Positions 1 to 11,300 of a stretch of 64,000 nt of DNA are shown in pieces. The stretch's first letter is position 1; each line of letters opens with the position of its first letter. Source of the stretch: Setophaga petechia (taxonomy: Eukaryota > Chordata > Aves > Passeriformes > Parulidae); assembly GCA_024362935.1 (NCBI GenBank), contig JANCRA010000178.1:186001-250000 (forward strand), in the 5' to 3' direction. A program made the position numbers and the translations under genes. The notes beneath the pieces were generated by a model. It was not told where the DNA came from. It searched no databases and was given only the letters and a program-made list of their open reading frames with translations.

Positions 1-227
1 GAGCAGTGCTGTGAGGAGCCCCCGCACAATGCACTCGTTTTCGACTGACCCGCAGCTTTTCCACAGCGTTGGTCCGGCAGCTGAGCTCGAGGCCAGAGCA
101 CGGGACTCGGTGACCCGCGGCCTTCCGAGGCGTCTGTCCTGCAGCTGCCCTCAAGGGCAGAGCGTGGGACTTGGTGCCCCGGAGCTTTCCCTAAGCATCC
201 CTCCTGCAAGTAGCTCCAGTCAGCGGC
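1..227 (+). promoter_or_regulatory. 5' flank and probable 5' UTR of gene copy 1
   Basis: This is the last part of the sequence upstream of copy 1; the rest lies outside the window. A good acceptor-like site (pyrimidine run then CACAG ending at 66) could begin a 5' UTR exon running into coding exon 1. An in-frame TAA at 192-194 closes the frame 36 nt before the ATG at 228, which supports that ATG as the start. The base at position 30 is A in U1-U3 and G at the equivalent place in U4-U8. No transcript evidence is available here. Confidence 0.4.
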
Positions 228-3200
228 ATGGAGCAGAGACCCCTGAGCGTGCCCAAGATGGCCTGGGGGGAGGAGGAGCAGGAGGAAGAAGGCCCTGGAG
301 CCTCCCCAGCCCAGGAGACTGAGGAGGTGGTGCCATTCCATGCACCGCAGAAGGGTGAGTGCCAGAGCTGGGCTGCAGGGCTGGAGCTGCAGCCAACTGG
401 GCCCCATGCCATGCCATGCAATGCAATCCCCTGGGGAAATGCCCACGGACAGGCCGGAAGAGGGCCCAGGCAGACACCCCGCAGTGGCCGTGCTCCATCC
501 CCTGGGCCATCCCGGGGCTCTCCCTGCCTGGGCAGCGCAGGGCTGGCCTGCGTTCTCTGGCCTCTCCCGCAGCCCCTCAGCTCTGGCTGCGCTCGCTCTT
601 TGCCAGATGCAGCCCTGGAGCGCACACAGGAGCAGGAACCCAGCCGTGGCCGCTTCCGCAGCACAGCGCAGGTACCTGCAGCCACCCCCTCCTGGGCTGG
701 GCCTGCTGTCCCTGCTCAGCCCAGCACCGTGTGTGCAGCACTTCACGCAACATCCCCGGCTTCCTGCCCTTCTCCTACAGTTTGTCTGCAAATTCATGAG
801 GAGAATTCTGGAGGAAGAGAACAGCACCATGGGCACAGGGCTCAGACCCTACGCTCCCATCTTCCTAACTAAGACCAGCGCTGCCCTCCTGTGTATGCTT
901 GTAGAGGAAGACTTTTACTATCCAAACCAAGTAAGCAGCCTGTGGGCAGGGTTTGATCCTCCCAGGAATTGCTTGGCCTCCCAAGCCACGCGTGCCGGTC
1001 CCTGTGAGCCTTTGAGGCCACTTGGCAGTGCAGTGGGAAGGGCAGCACTTCTCTGGGGAAGCTGGGGACATTGCTCCCTCTGGCAGCTTTCCAAGTCTCC
1101 CTGTGCCTTCTCCAGGTGCCCGCCATGGTGAGGTTCATCCACCAGTGGCTCGTGGCCAATGATTGTGCTGAGCACAGGCTGGACGAGGCCCTGCTGGATC
1201 TCACGGAAGCACAGCCAGATGACACAGTCATGGCGCTCCTGCGTGTGGCCCCGTCCTGTGACAGGTATGGGGCCCAGCTGCCCAGAGGGCTCAGGCCTCC
1301 CCAGCCCATCACCCAGTAGAGCCTGGCCCAGGTATCTGACCAACAGAGACTTCCAGGGCCCTCTGGCTGCTGCCTTTCCCAGCCCTGGCACGTCAGCCCC
1401 CGAGCCTGCTGCCATGCTCCCTCCCTGCCCCTCAGGGCTCTGTCCCCACCGGCCTGGGCGGCCTGGCTGCTGCTGGCCAGGGCCAGTGGGCAGAGGCAGA
1501 ACTGGCAGCCAGCTCAGCTCCCCCCGGTGCTGTGTCTGAGACCCGCCCTGAGACACAGCTCTGACCCCACAGAGCTGCCATGGCCATGTGGAAGACCATC
1601 ATGGGCTCAGCCAGGACTGCGGAGCTGGCACAGATGATCCTCCTGGATGTGCTGGGGAGCTGGCCAGAGTGCAGCACGTGCACCTCCGATGGGGACAAAA
1701 CGGGTGTCTTTGCCCTGGCTGTGAGTTTCTGCAACGAGCCTTTGCTGGCCCCAAGGCCGCCTCTCCAGCAGCTCTCCATCCTCCTTCCCCCACTGCCTCT
1801 CCCTGCCTCAGGCGCTGGCCTGAAACCTGGCCCGGGGGCAGCTTCAGGCCCACCAGGCCGTGTGCTCCCCCTGCCTCTCTCCGGGCCTCTCCCTGCCACG
1901 CTCGCGCCCTGCCACACGGACACCTGGGCACTGAGCGCTGTCTCGGGGGGCTTTGTCCTTTGCAGGCAACCGTGGTGATGTGGAAGATCCTCCAGGTGCC
2001 CTGTCTGCCACGGATACTGAAGGTGTATTTCCCCCGCCTCTTTGTGCATCTGCTTTTCCAAGTGTTCTTCAGCACTCTGCATATGCCAGAGGAGGTCGAT
2101 ACCTTCTGGAAGGGATGCCAGGAAGAGCACGGCCTTGCCACCAGCCCCGACAGGTGCTCCATCCCACTCCTCCTGTCCCTGCCACGTGGCCTGCCAAGGA
2201 GCCAGTGCTGCCAGCCTGACCTGGGCTTTGCTGTGCACACAGCTTTGCAGTGCGCACCCTGAAGTCCCTGCTGTGCCTTCTGCGCTGTGAGGATGTGGTG
2301 GTGGCAATGGAACGCAGGTGTGGCTGGGACACGCTGCTCTCTCCTGACACCCACCACTTTGCCGTGGCTCTGCTGGCCAGGTGAGACCCCCTTCTCCCCA
2401 CTGCCTCTGACATTTGTGCTCTGTGCCCAGGTGTCCCACAAAGTCCCCGTGCTTATCAGCCAGAGGGCCTTGTCACTGAGGGAAAGCCAAACACACTGGA
2501 AAAGGCTGGGAGAGGAGGGAGGCCATGAGCAACCAACTCCCAAATGGCCCAGGTCCCCTTGCTGGAAGGCTGGTGGGGAAACATGAGAACTCTGTGAGTC
2601 ACTCCTGGGAGAGGTTTGCCCCACTGGCTCAGGGTCTTGTTTCCTTTGTCCCGCCTTTAGAGAAATTTCCCATTCATCCATACACTTTTGTTCCGGGATT
2701 GCATTCTACCTGCTCGCCCTGCTCCAAGAAGAGATGCCATACTGGGATTTCCCTGCCCTGGCATTCCTTGTGGAGGTGAGCCTCAAGGCCAGCGCTGCCT
2801 GCCTGAGCTGCCTCCCAGCTCTCTGCCCTCTCGTAGGCGCAGCTGCCAGGACGGTGCCCGTGCCCTGTGCTGCTGCCTGGGCCCAGCCCTGTGCGGCTCC
2901 GGGCTCCTGCCGGCCGGCTCCCTGTCACTGCCCTGTGCCTTTCAGGTCTTCGAGTGCCTGGACTTGAGGGAATGCAGTGACAGTGTTCTGGAGATCATGG
3001 CACAGAACCTGCAGAGCGAGCACAGGGCCAGGCGTTACTTGGCACTCAGAGGCCTCGTAGTGCTGGGCAAGAATCCCTGCATGGTGAGAAGGGGGCAGTG
3101 GCTGAAGCCGTGCAGGCAGCGTGGGGCTGGGCAAGGCACTCGCTTGGCCTTGCCTGGGCTTGGGGCGCTGGGGCAGCTGCTCCCAGCTCTCCTGCCTCCC

Positions 3201-6059
3201 GCTGCAGCTGCCCCAGTGCTTCGGGACGGGCCTTTGGCCTCTGGGCCCTGCGGCAGCAGGGTGGCCTTTCACAAACTTGTGTTCCACACAGGCGGAAAAA
3301 ATGTGGAGCCTGAGTGAAAGTCTTGTGGAGCTCCTGCAAGAGGATGATAGTGACATGATCAGGATGACCATTCTTCTATTCAGATACTTGCTCCTGGATA
3401 CTGGTGCCCCAATACCCACACCCATCGCCCTGCAGCTGGCTGAGGCGCTCCTGCCACTCTTTGACCATGTAAGGCTCTGTGCCCACAGCCACGGCCACTG
3501 GCTGCTGCCCGGAAACTTGGTGCCCTGTGGAGGTGCAGGCCTGTGCCCTGTGGGGTCTGAAGCAGCTGATGCTGAGGTCTTTTGCCCTTCCTTTCATACA
3601 GGATGATAGCCAGGTGCAGCTGAGCTCCATGTGTGTCTTTCAAGAGATGCTGGACTTATTAACAGAAGATGGAAGAAAGGCCCTGAAGTCCCACGTGCGC
3701 CAGAGCCTGGTACCACTCTACTTGCACTGCCATGATGAGAATCAGATTGTTGCTGAGGTGAGGACTTGTGGCTGGCTGCTGCCCCCTGGGAGGGTGCTGG
3801 GCTGCCTCCTGCCCTGGCACCTTGCAGGCTGCAGCCTCCTCCAGGCTGTGGCACTGGGATGCTCCTGTGCCCTGGACTGTGGGGCCATCTGTGCCTCTCT
3901 GCTGCTCTCCAGGCCTCCCGGGAAACGCTGCATTCTGCAGCCAGATTCCTAAGGAGGAGGGATCTCGAAAAAATGCTTCCGGTGGATCCGACATGGAAGT
4001 TTGCCGAGAGCCTGGTAAGGACTGCCAAGAATCCTCAGCCTGGAGAAAGTCCCTGAGGGCGGTGCTCAGTGTGCGGGGCTGGCAGCTGTGCCCCTGCCCG
4101 CTGCTGCAGCCAGAGGCCGCGCGGGCTCTTCTCCAGGCTCCCGCGGGCCCGAGCCGGGTGCCCATGGAGCCCCGGCAAGGCGGGGTTGCGGGCGGGCACC
4201 GCGGCTCCCCGGGCAGCAGCCGGCCCTCTGCCCCCTGCCCTCGGGAGCCCTTGGCCAGCGGCTGCTGGCCGCGCCTCAGGGCTGTGCGGCCAGGGGAGGC
4301 CGGGGCTGGGCGCAGGCAGCGCCCGGCCCAGGGGCGGAGCCGCTGAACCCTTCCCTCCGTCCGCTCTCCCCAGCTGGCAGAGGACAGGAGCAGAGCGGCC
4401 GAGCACCTGCGCCGGGCCCTGCCCTACCTGGAGAGCCCACAGGAGCCCCTGCGAGAGGCCGCCGTCAGCTTCATGGGTGAGCCCCGAGCCCGTGCTCCCT
4501 CCCCGGCCCGGCCCGGCCCGGCCCGCGGCAGTTACGCCCCAGCCCCGCCTGCTGCCCCGGCAGCGCCGGCCGGGCCCGGCGCCGCGGAGCCCCGCCTGGC
4601 CTGGCCATTGCTGCTGCCGCCCTCTGGCAGCCGCGCCCTTGGGCGGCAGCGTGCGCCAAGGGCCGGGCTGAGCCCGGCCGGGCCAGCAGCCCGTGTGGCC
4701 ACAGCGGCGGCAGCGCCGCTGGCAGGGAGCTGTGCCGCCGGCGCCGTGACAGGCTCTGTGTTCACAGGCATGGCCGGGCGGCACCTGAGGGGGCAGCGGC
4801 AAGAGCTGCAGCTGATCTGCACCGGTGAGTGAGGGCAGCGGGCTGACAGCGGGGGCTGCCGGGGGGAGCCGCAAGCCCTGCCCCGGCTGCGGAGGGCTCT
4901 GCTCCCGGGGCCAGAGCACACTGAGATTTCAGGGCCACGTGGGCCATTCCTGGCCAGGAGCATCAGGCTGATCCCCTTGCTCCCTGCTCCCTCCTGGCCG
5001 TGGCAAGAGCTGGCTGGCATGGCCCTTGCTGGGGGCTCTCCTCGGCTCCCCACAGATCCAGGATCTGACCTTGGCTCTGTTATCTTTGCCCATCATAAAA
5101 AATCAAATCCCATGATAAAAAACCAAACAATATTTGAGATAGCTGCAATTTTAATTGAATAGTTTAGAAAATATATCTTGACAATATCATTTGATTAAAA
5201 ATATGGGATAATTTGGTTCCAATAATCGTGCATAAACACAGGATAACCGCGGGGTATGGAGTGCAGGGTTCTGGAGCCTTGCCACCTCACGTATGAGCTT
5301 GCCAAGTGAAGATTCCCCCTTTTATGCCATGTGTCAATGTCATCCACTCCCATTTTCAATTCATCACACTTCTACCTCTGCCCTCAACACCACCTTTACC
5401 ACCGATGCTCCACCATTTGTTTTGGTTGTCACACAAGTCTTTGGTGGGCGTCGTTTTTTTATGAAGGCATCTCTTCTTTCTATTTGTCCTTTAATTCATG
5501 TTTGGGTTACACACGCGCACCAAGCCAATACAATGTAATCCAAAACGAACATATTTCTACATTTAAAAATCAAAGCAATAAATCTCCTATAGCTAGCATT
5601 TTCCTGAGACCCAACCACATTTTTCCTTCTTTCTGTTTTTTTTAGTAACTGTTATCTCTTGCTTTTTCCTCCTGTCATGGAACACCTGCAGGGAGGGGAG
5701 GGTGGAACCCCTCCTCTCCCTTTTTTCTTGGCATTATAACTTTTACCTGTTTTATTATGATTTCCAAATATTAATTCCTGCATCAATAATGATTAATGTT
5801 TCAATTTTGTCAGCACCAATCATACCTACTTACCACAGCTCTGTTCCTCTCTCTTGCAGCCCTCGAAAGCCTGACGGAGGACATGAGCAGTGCTGTGTCA
5901 GAGCTGGCATTTCAAACACTGCATGTCCTCCGAGCAACAGCGAGTAGGCGATATTCCATCTTCCAGAGGCTGCACGATCAGCTGCGCAGGGCGTGGATGA
6001 CTTGGCCTTGTCTGTCACGGCTCGGCTGGCTGCACTGCACGAGCTCGGAGGAGAGCTAA
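228..6059 (+). CDS. Maestro heat-like repeat (MROH) family protein, copy 1 (15 exons, 670 aa)
   Basis: Coding exons: 228-354, 607-671, 781-930, 1116-1264, 1573-1720, 1966-2153, 2243-2380, 2661-2775, 2946-3083, 3292-3468, 3602-3757, 3913-4014, 4374-4476, 4768-4824, 5860-6059 (TAA). All introns are GT-AG and phases join without a break. The ATG is in a strong context (G at -3 and +4) and follows an in-frame stop. Residues 15-21 are mostly Glu. Residues about 65-600 are leucine-rich helical segments of HEAT type, with motifs such as [35 protein letters not shown] and AGRHLRG that I recognise from avian MROH proteins. The C-terminus (about 639-663) is basic with Trp at 650, 653 and 661. No signal peptide, membrane segment or catalytic motif is visible. 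HEAT proteins usually act as binding scaffolds; the role of this one is unknown. Family assignment is strong, but the member number (such as MROH7-like) is not settled. This copy has Cys655. Confidence 0.86.
4501..4525 (-). other. G-quadruplex-capable motif in intron 13 (minus strand)
   Basis: Five runs of three or four C separated by GG on the + strand give five G-runs with two-base loops on the minus strand, which is the template strand of the gene. The motif fits the usual G3+N1-7 rule for quadruplexes. It recurs at the same place in every unit (12672, 20843, 29014, 37185, 45356, 53527 and 61768 onwards), inside a very GC-rich intron 12-13 region. Folding is inferred, not shown. Confidence 0.5.
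5085..5850 (-). mobile_element. AT-rich insert in intron 14, possible degenerate solo LTR on the minus strand
   Basis: Intron 14 is 1,035 bp, while the other 13 introns are 89-359 bp in this copy. Its middle changes abruptly from GC-rich to AT-rich. On the minus strand a CCAAT-box-like element (5525-5529 on +, reading ATTGG) is followed about 200 bp later by a TATA-like CATAAAAGG (near 5318-5326), the order seen in retroviral-type LTR promoters. I could not find clear TG/CA ends or a target-site duplication, and no internal retroviral coding sequence is present. Ordinary AT-rich intron sequence is the alternative. The equivalent segment is present in every copy; the U4 copy has one private base (CCACGG near 29758). 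Confidence 0.3.
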
Positions 6060-7067
6060 TCCAAGAGGCTCTCTTTGATGGGGCAACCTGAGCCAGCAGG
6101 GATTTTTACTTTTCTTTAAATTTTTTTAATGTTTTCTTCCATTCTTTTTTTTACTATATGTAAATATAGACTGTGTTATAATAGACAGTAACTCAAGAGA
6201 TTTTTTTTTGCTGTCCAGGGTCCGTAGTGGATAGGGGAAGAGGGGAAAAGGGTGCTTGTGCTCAGCCAGCTGCCCAGGCGTGCAGTGCTGCAGGGGAAAT
6301 GGCCAGAAGCCCCTTGGCCTTTGGTGGTTCTGCTGAAGCCTTTGTGCTGCCCACAGAGCGGCTGGGCAGGGCCCGGAGCTGCGGGGATCCCTGCCAGGGC
6401 GGTGCCTGGAGATGGCCACAAGCCCTGTGCCAGGCAGGAAGCACCATCCGTGTCCTCCTGCCCGTGTGCTGCCGGCTGCCTTGCTGAGGGCTCCCAGGTG
6501 CCCCTGCATGGCGCTGCTCTGCAGCTGCCGTGGGGCTGCGGCGCTGCTGCCGGGCAGCTTGGCCCGGCTGGGGCAGCCCCTGAGGGGCTGCTGGGCGCTG
6601 GCAAGCCCTGAGCGATGGGCTCTCAGAGGCCACAAGCAGCCCCCTGGCAGCCGCCTTGATCCTGCCAGAGTTGACTTGCAAGAGGGATCCCGGGCACTCT
6701 GCAGCTAACGGCATCAGTGTTGTTGGAACCCCAAATGCAGGGAGGTCTCAGATCTTTGGGCCTGGAAGCCAAAGCTTAGAATTAAACACAGGATTTGTGC
6801 TGAGACCTTGAAAAGGGCTTCCAAATTCAGGTGCTACAAGTGAGAATGTGGATTTGTAGTATAAAGCAGACACCCATAGTTAAGTGGAGGAAAGTTTAGC
6901 ATTTTAGAGTTTAAGATCTAGAAAAAATAAAAGGAGTTACAACTGTAAACACCAAGTTTACACTGCAGTGCTGTAGTTTTGTGTGTCAGAACAGAATTGG
7001 CTGAGAAAGCTTACACTGTAGCACGAGTTCATGAGATGAAATACTGAAGGATTGGGTCAGAAACATA

Positions 7068-7073
7068 AATAAA
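7068..7073 (+). terminator. Candidate poly(A) signal AATAAA of copy 1
   Basis: A canonical AATAAA is followed within about 10-20 bases by a G/T-rich stretch (TTGTTGG, then TGTTTTATTGG), the usual layout of a cleavage site. It lies about 1.0 kb after the stop codon, and an earlier AATAAA is at 6926-6931. Equivalents of the 7068 signal are at 15239, 23410, 31581, 39752, 47923 and 56094. For copy 8 it falls beyond the window. Actual use is inferred. Confidence 0.4.
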
Positions 7074-7555
7074 CTTGTTGGCAATGTTTTATTGGCCAAG
7101 AAATCCTTCCAAGTTCTTGTAAGTACAAGTCTTGCGACGTTGTGAGCCATGTAATGGAGATGTGAGCCAAACTCACCTGTCCTGTCTATGCAGAAGAGAA
7201 AGAAAAAGCAATGACATCATCTAAAAAACTCAGAGGTCCGCTCTCTAGCTCCTTCCAAATGCCTTGAAATCCCCCACAGTGGGATTTAGCTACAAATAGA
7301 TGACAGGGACTCTTAGTGCTGGCTCTTTGACTCCAGAGCGGCTGCTTTAGAATCTTTCCCATAACCCTGTGTAGTTATGTGCCAGCAATGGATCATTTGA
7401 AGAAACTTTCCCAACTGACTTGCATGGAGGCTTGTTTGAAGGGTATTTGAGGAGAAAGGCTCCTGCAAGAGATCTGGGCTTTGCATTTTGGCCTAGCTGT
7501 GTCCCCTGCTGATTGTGAAGTGTGGCATCAGCAGCAGGGCTATCTGGGCTAAAAA

Positions 7556-8398
7556 TATCACGTCACTTGCCCTTGCTCTTTTTGGCCTATAAAAGCTGGA
7601 CCCACTTTCGGGGCAAATTTGGAGACCTCATCCATGGGTGGAGGGACCAGCTAGGATCTTCCCAGTTGCTGGGAATGGTTCTCCAGGTCCCTGGTGTAAA
7701 ACGGGGCTGCCCAGCAACTGCGCATCTGCAAGATGAGAAACAATTGTCTTGGTTTGAAGAGAGACGTGTCTGCTCAGGAAGGCAGAAGGCTTCTCTGAAA
7801 TGGAAAATGTCAATCCCCTCCTTTCAAATGATTCTCATTTAAAAATTCAAATGCTCTCAGGGAAAGATATGGGGATAGGACTGAGCCCGCTAAGCCGGGC
7901 GGCGTTTGCTGATGCTCTGAGCCCTTCCTAAAGATCCTGTCTGGCTGCCTTAGACACCTGGGGCCAGGGATTCCTTCCAAGCTGGGCCACTTTGGCTGGG
8001 CTGGGGGCGGCCCCAAGGCGGGAGGCAGTGTGTGCAAGGGCTCTGGGTGTCACGCTGCAGCACGGTCACTGTGCCATGGAACGGAACCTGGTCTCCAAGG
8101 CCCCTTTGTGACACGTGGGAAATAGAAGCTTGCCCGGGTGCTGGGAACAGGCAAAGGGGCGCAACGGGACAGAGCAGTGCTGTGAGGAGCCCCCGCACAA
8201 TGCACTCGTTTTCGACTGACCCGCAGCTTTTCCACAGCGTTGGTCCGGCAGCTGAGCTCGAGGCCAGAGCACGGGACTCGGTGACCCGCGGCCTTCCGAG
8301 GCGTCTGTCCTGCAGCTGCCCTCAAGGGCAGAGCGTGGGACTTGGTGCCCCGGAGCTTTCCCTAAGCATCCCTCCTGCAAGTAGCTCCAGTCAGCGGC
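7556..8398 (+). promoter_or_regulatory. Candidate promoter and 5' UTR region of copy 2 (TATAAAA form)
   Basis: The segment has a CRE-like CACGTCAC near 7559-7566, a TATAAAA at 7588-7594, a GC box GGGGGCGG at 8003-8010 and an E-box CACGTG at 8112-8117. The next start codon is at 8399. The TATA box is about 0.8 kb from that ATG, so a 5' UTR intron would be needed if transcription starts there; an acceptor-like CACAG ends at 8237. An alternative is a TATA-less start in the GC-rich part. This is motif reading only. Confidence 0.35.
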
Positions 8399-11300
8399 AT
8401 GGAGCAGAGACCCCTGAGCGTGCCCAAGATGGCCTGGGGGGAGGAGGAGCAGGAGGAAGAAGGCCCTGGAGCCTCCCCAGCCCAGGAGACTGAGGAGGTG
8501 GTGCCATTCCATGCACCGCAGAAGGGTGAGTGCCAGAGCTGGGCTGCAGGGCTGGAGCTGCAGCCAACTGGGCCCCATGCCATGCCATGCAATGCAATCC
8601 CCTGGGGAAATGCCCACGGACAGGCCGGAAGAGGGCCCAGGCAGACACCCCGCAGTGGCCGTGCTCCATCCCCTGGGCCATCCCGGGGCTCTCCCTGCCT
8701 GGGCAGCGCAGGGCTGGCCTGCGTTCTCCGGCCTCTCCCGCAGCCCCTCAGCTCTGGCTGCGCTCGCTCTTTGCCAGATGCAGCCCTGGAGCGCACACAG
8801 GAGCAGGAACCCAGCCGTGGCCGCTTCCGCAGCACAGCGCAGGTACCTGCAGCCACCCCCACCTGGGCTGGGCCTGCTGTCCCTGCTCAGCCCAGCACCG
8901 TGTGTGCAGCACTTCACGCAACATCCCCGGCTTCCTGCCCTTCTCCTACAGTTTGTCTGCAAATTCATGAGGAGAATTCTGGAGGAAGAGAACAGCACCA
9001 TGGGCACAGGGCTCAGACCCTACGCTCCCATCTTCCTAACTAAGACCAGCGCTGCCCTCCTGTGTATGCTTGTAGAGGAAGACTTTTACTATCCAAACCA
9101 AGTAAGCAGCCTGTGGGCAGGGTTTGATCCTCCCAGGAATTGCTTGGCCTCCCAAGCCACGCGTGCCGGTCCCTGTGAGCCTTTGAGGCCACTTGGCAGT
9201 GCAGTGGGAAGGGCAGCACTTCTCTGGGGAAGCTGGGGACATTGCTCCCTCTGGCAGCTTTCCAAGTCTCCCTGTGCCTTCTCCAGGTGCCCGCCATGGT
9301 GAGGTTCATCCACCAGTGGCTCGTGGCCAATGATTGTGCTGAGCACAGGCTGGACGAGGCCCTGCTGGATCTCACGGAAGCACAGCCAGATGACACAGTC
9401 ATGGCGCTCCTGCGTGTGGCCCCGTCCTGTGACAGGTATGGGGCCCAGCTGCCCAGAGGGCTCAGGCCTCCCCAGCCCATCACCCAGTAGAGCCTGGCCC
9501 AGGTATCTGACCAACAGAGACTTCCAGGGCCCTCTGGCTGCTGCCTTTCCCAGCCCTGGCACGTCAGCCCCCGAGCCTGCTGCCATGCTCCCTCCCTGCC
9601 CCTCAGGGCTCTGTCCCCACCGGCCTGGGCGGCCTGGCTGCTGCTGGCCAGGGCCAGTGGGCAGAGGCAGAACTGGCAGCCAGCTCAGCTCCCCCCGGTG
9701 CTGTGTCTGAGACCCGCCCTGAGACACAGCTCTGACCCCACAGAGCTGCCATGGCCATGTGGAAGACCATCATGGGCTCAGCCAGGACTGCGGAGCTGGC
9801 ACAGATGATCCTCCTGGATGTGCTGGGGAGCTGGCCAGAGTGCAGCACGTGCACCTCCGATGGGGACAAAACGGGTGTCTTTGCCCTGGCTGTGAGTTTC
9901 TGCAACGAGCCTTTGCTGGCCCCAAGGCCGCCTCTCCAGCAGCTCTCCATCCTCCTTCCCCCACTGCCTCTCCCTGCCTCAGGCGCTGGCCTGAAACCTG
10001 GCCCGGGGGCAGCTTCAGGCCCACCAGGCCGTGTGCTCCCCCTGCCTCTCTCCGGGCCTCTCCCTGCCACGCTCGCGCCCTGCCACACGGACACCTGGGC
10101 ACTGAGCGCTGTCTCGGGGGGCTTTGTCCTTTGCAGGCAACCGTGGTGATGTGGAAGATCCTCCAGGTGCCCTGTCTGCCACGGATACTGAAGGTGTATT
10201 TCCCCCGCCTCTTTGTGCATCTGCTTTTCCAAGTGTTCTTCAGCACTCTGCATATGCCAGAGGAGGTCGATACCTTCTGGAAGGGATGCCAGGAAGAGCA
10301 CGGCCTTGCCACCAGCCCCGACAGGTGCTCCATCCCACTCCTCCTGTCCCTGCCACGTGGCCTGCCAAGGAGCCAGTGCTGCCAGCCTGACCTGGGCTTT
10401 GCTGTGCACACAGCTTTGCAGTGCGCACCCTGAAGTCCCTGCTGTGCCTTCTGCGCTGTGAGGATGTGGTGGTGGCAATGGAACGCAGGTGTGGCTGGGA
10501 CACGCTGCTCTCTCCTGACACCCACCACTTTGCCGTGGCTCTGCTGGCCAGGTGAGACCCCCTTCTCCCCACTGCCTCTGACATTTGTGCTCTGTGCCCA
10601 GGTGTCCCACAAAGTCCCCGTGCTTATCAGCCAGAGGGCCTTGTCACTGAGGGAAAGCCAAACACACTGGAAAAGGCTGGGAGAGGAGGGAGGCCATGAG
10701 CAACCAACTCCCAAATGGCCCAGGTCCCCTTGCTGGAAGGCTGGTGGGGAAACATGAGAACTCTGTGAGTCACTCCTGGGAGAGGTTTGCCCCACTGGCT
10801 CAGGGTCTTGTTTCCTTTGTCCCGCCTTTAGAGAAATTTCCCATTCATCCATACACTTTTGTTCCGGGATTGCATTCTACCTGCTCGCCCTGCTCCAAGA
10901 AGAGATGCCATACTGGGATTTCCCTGCCCTGGCATTCCTTGTGGAGGTGAGCCTCAAGGCCAGCGCTGCCTGCCTGAGCTGCCTCCCAGCTCTCTGCCCT
11001 CTCGTAGGCGCAGCTGCCAGGACGGTGCCCGTGCCCTGTGCTGCTGCCTGGGCCCAGCCCTGTGCGGCTCCGGGCTCCTGCCGGCCGGCTCCCTGTCACT
11101 GCCCTGTGCCTTTCAGGTCTTCGAGTGCCTGGACTTGAGGGAATGCAGTGACAGTGTTCTGGAGATCATGGCACAGAACCTGCAGAGCGAGCACAGGGCC
11201 AGGCGTTACTTGGCACTCAGAGGCCTCGTAGTGCTGGGCAAGAATCCCTGCATGGTGAGAAGGGGGCAGTGGCTGAAGCCGTGCAGGCAGCGTGGGGCTG

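Larger units (their letters stand above)
6060..8398 (+). other. Intergenic spacer between copies 1 and 2
   Basis: No gene is supported here. From 5' to 3' the spacer holds a T-rich 3' UTR-like stretch (about 6105-6215), a GC-rich segment (about 6240-6710) with only shadow reading frames, and a mixed segment with candidate poly(A) signals (ATTAAA 6781-6786, AATAAA 6926-6931, AATAAA 7068-7073). After these come a TATA-containing segment near 7550-7600 and a GC-rich lead into the next gene. I recognise no CR1, satellite or tRNA. Confidence 0.6.

Noticed and set aside
340..1131. 263-codon + strand frame spanning exons 2-3 and introns
   Set aside because: It contains the real exon 3 sequence but reads through clear donor and acceptor sites on both sides. 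The spliced model gives consistent phase and a recognisable family protein.
1599..2681. 360-codon open frame on the minus strand, repeated in every unit
   Set aside because: It runs antisense across several GT-AG introns and exons of the + strand gene and has a low-complexity, GC-driven composition. It resembles no protein family and is explained as a shadow.
6227..6714. Overlapping open frames in the GC-rich part of the spacer (such as 6227-6487 and 6252-6611)
   Set aside because: Several frames on both strands are open at once, as expected from high GC. No family resemblance was seen, and copies 7 and 8 carry indels that change these frames.
7522..7842. 106-codon + strand frame over the TATA-like region
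   Set aside because: It overlaps the candidate promoter, resembles nothing I recognise, and has no splice or start context linking it to the gene.
6060..8398. CR1 LINE or other interspersed repeat in the spacer
   Set aside because: I looked for the typical short repeated CR1 3' end and for terminal repeats and found neither.
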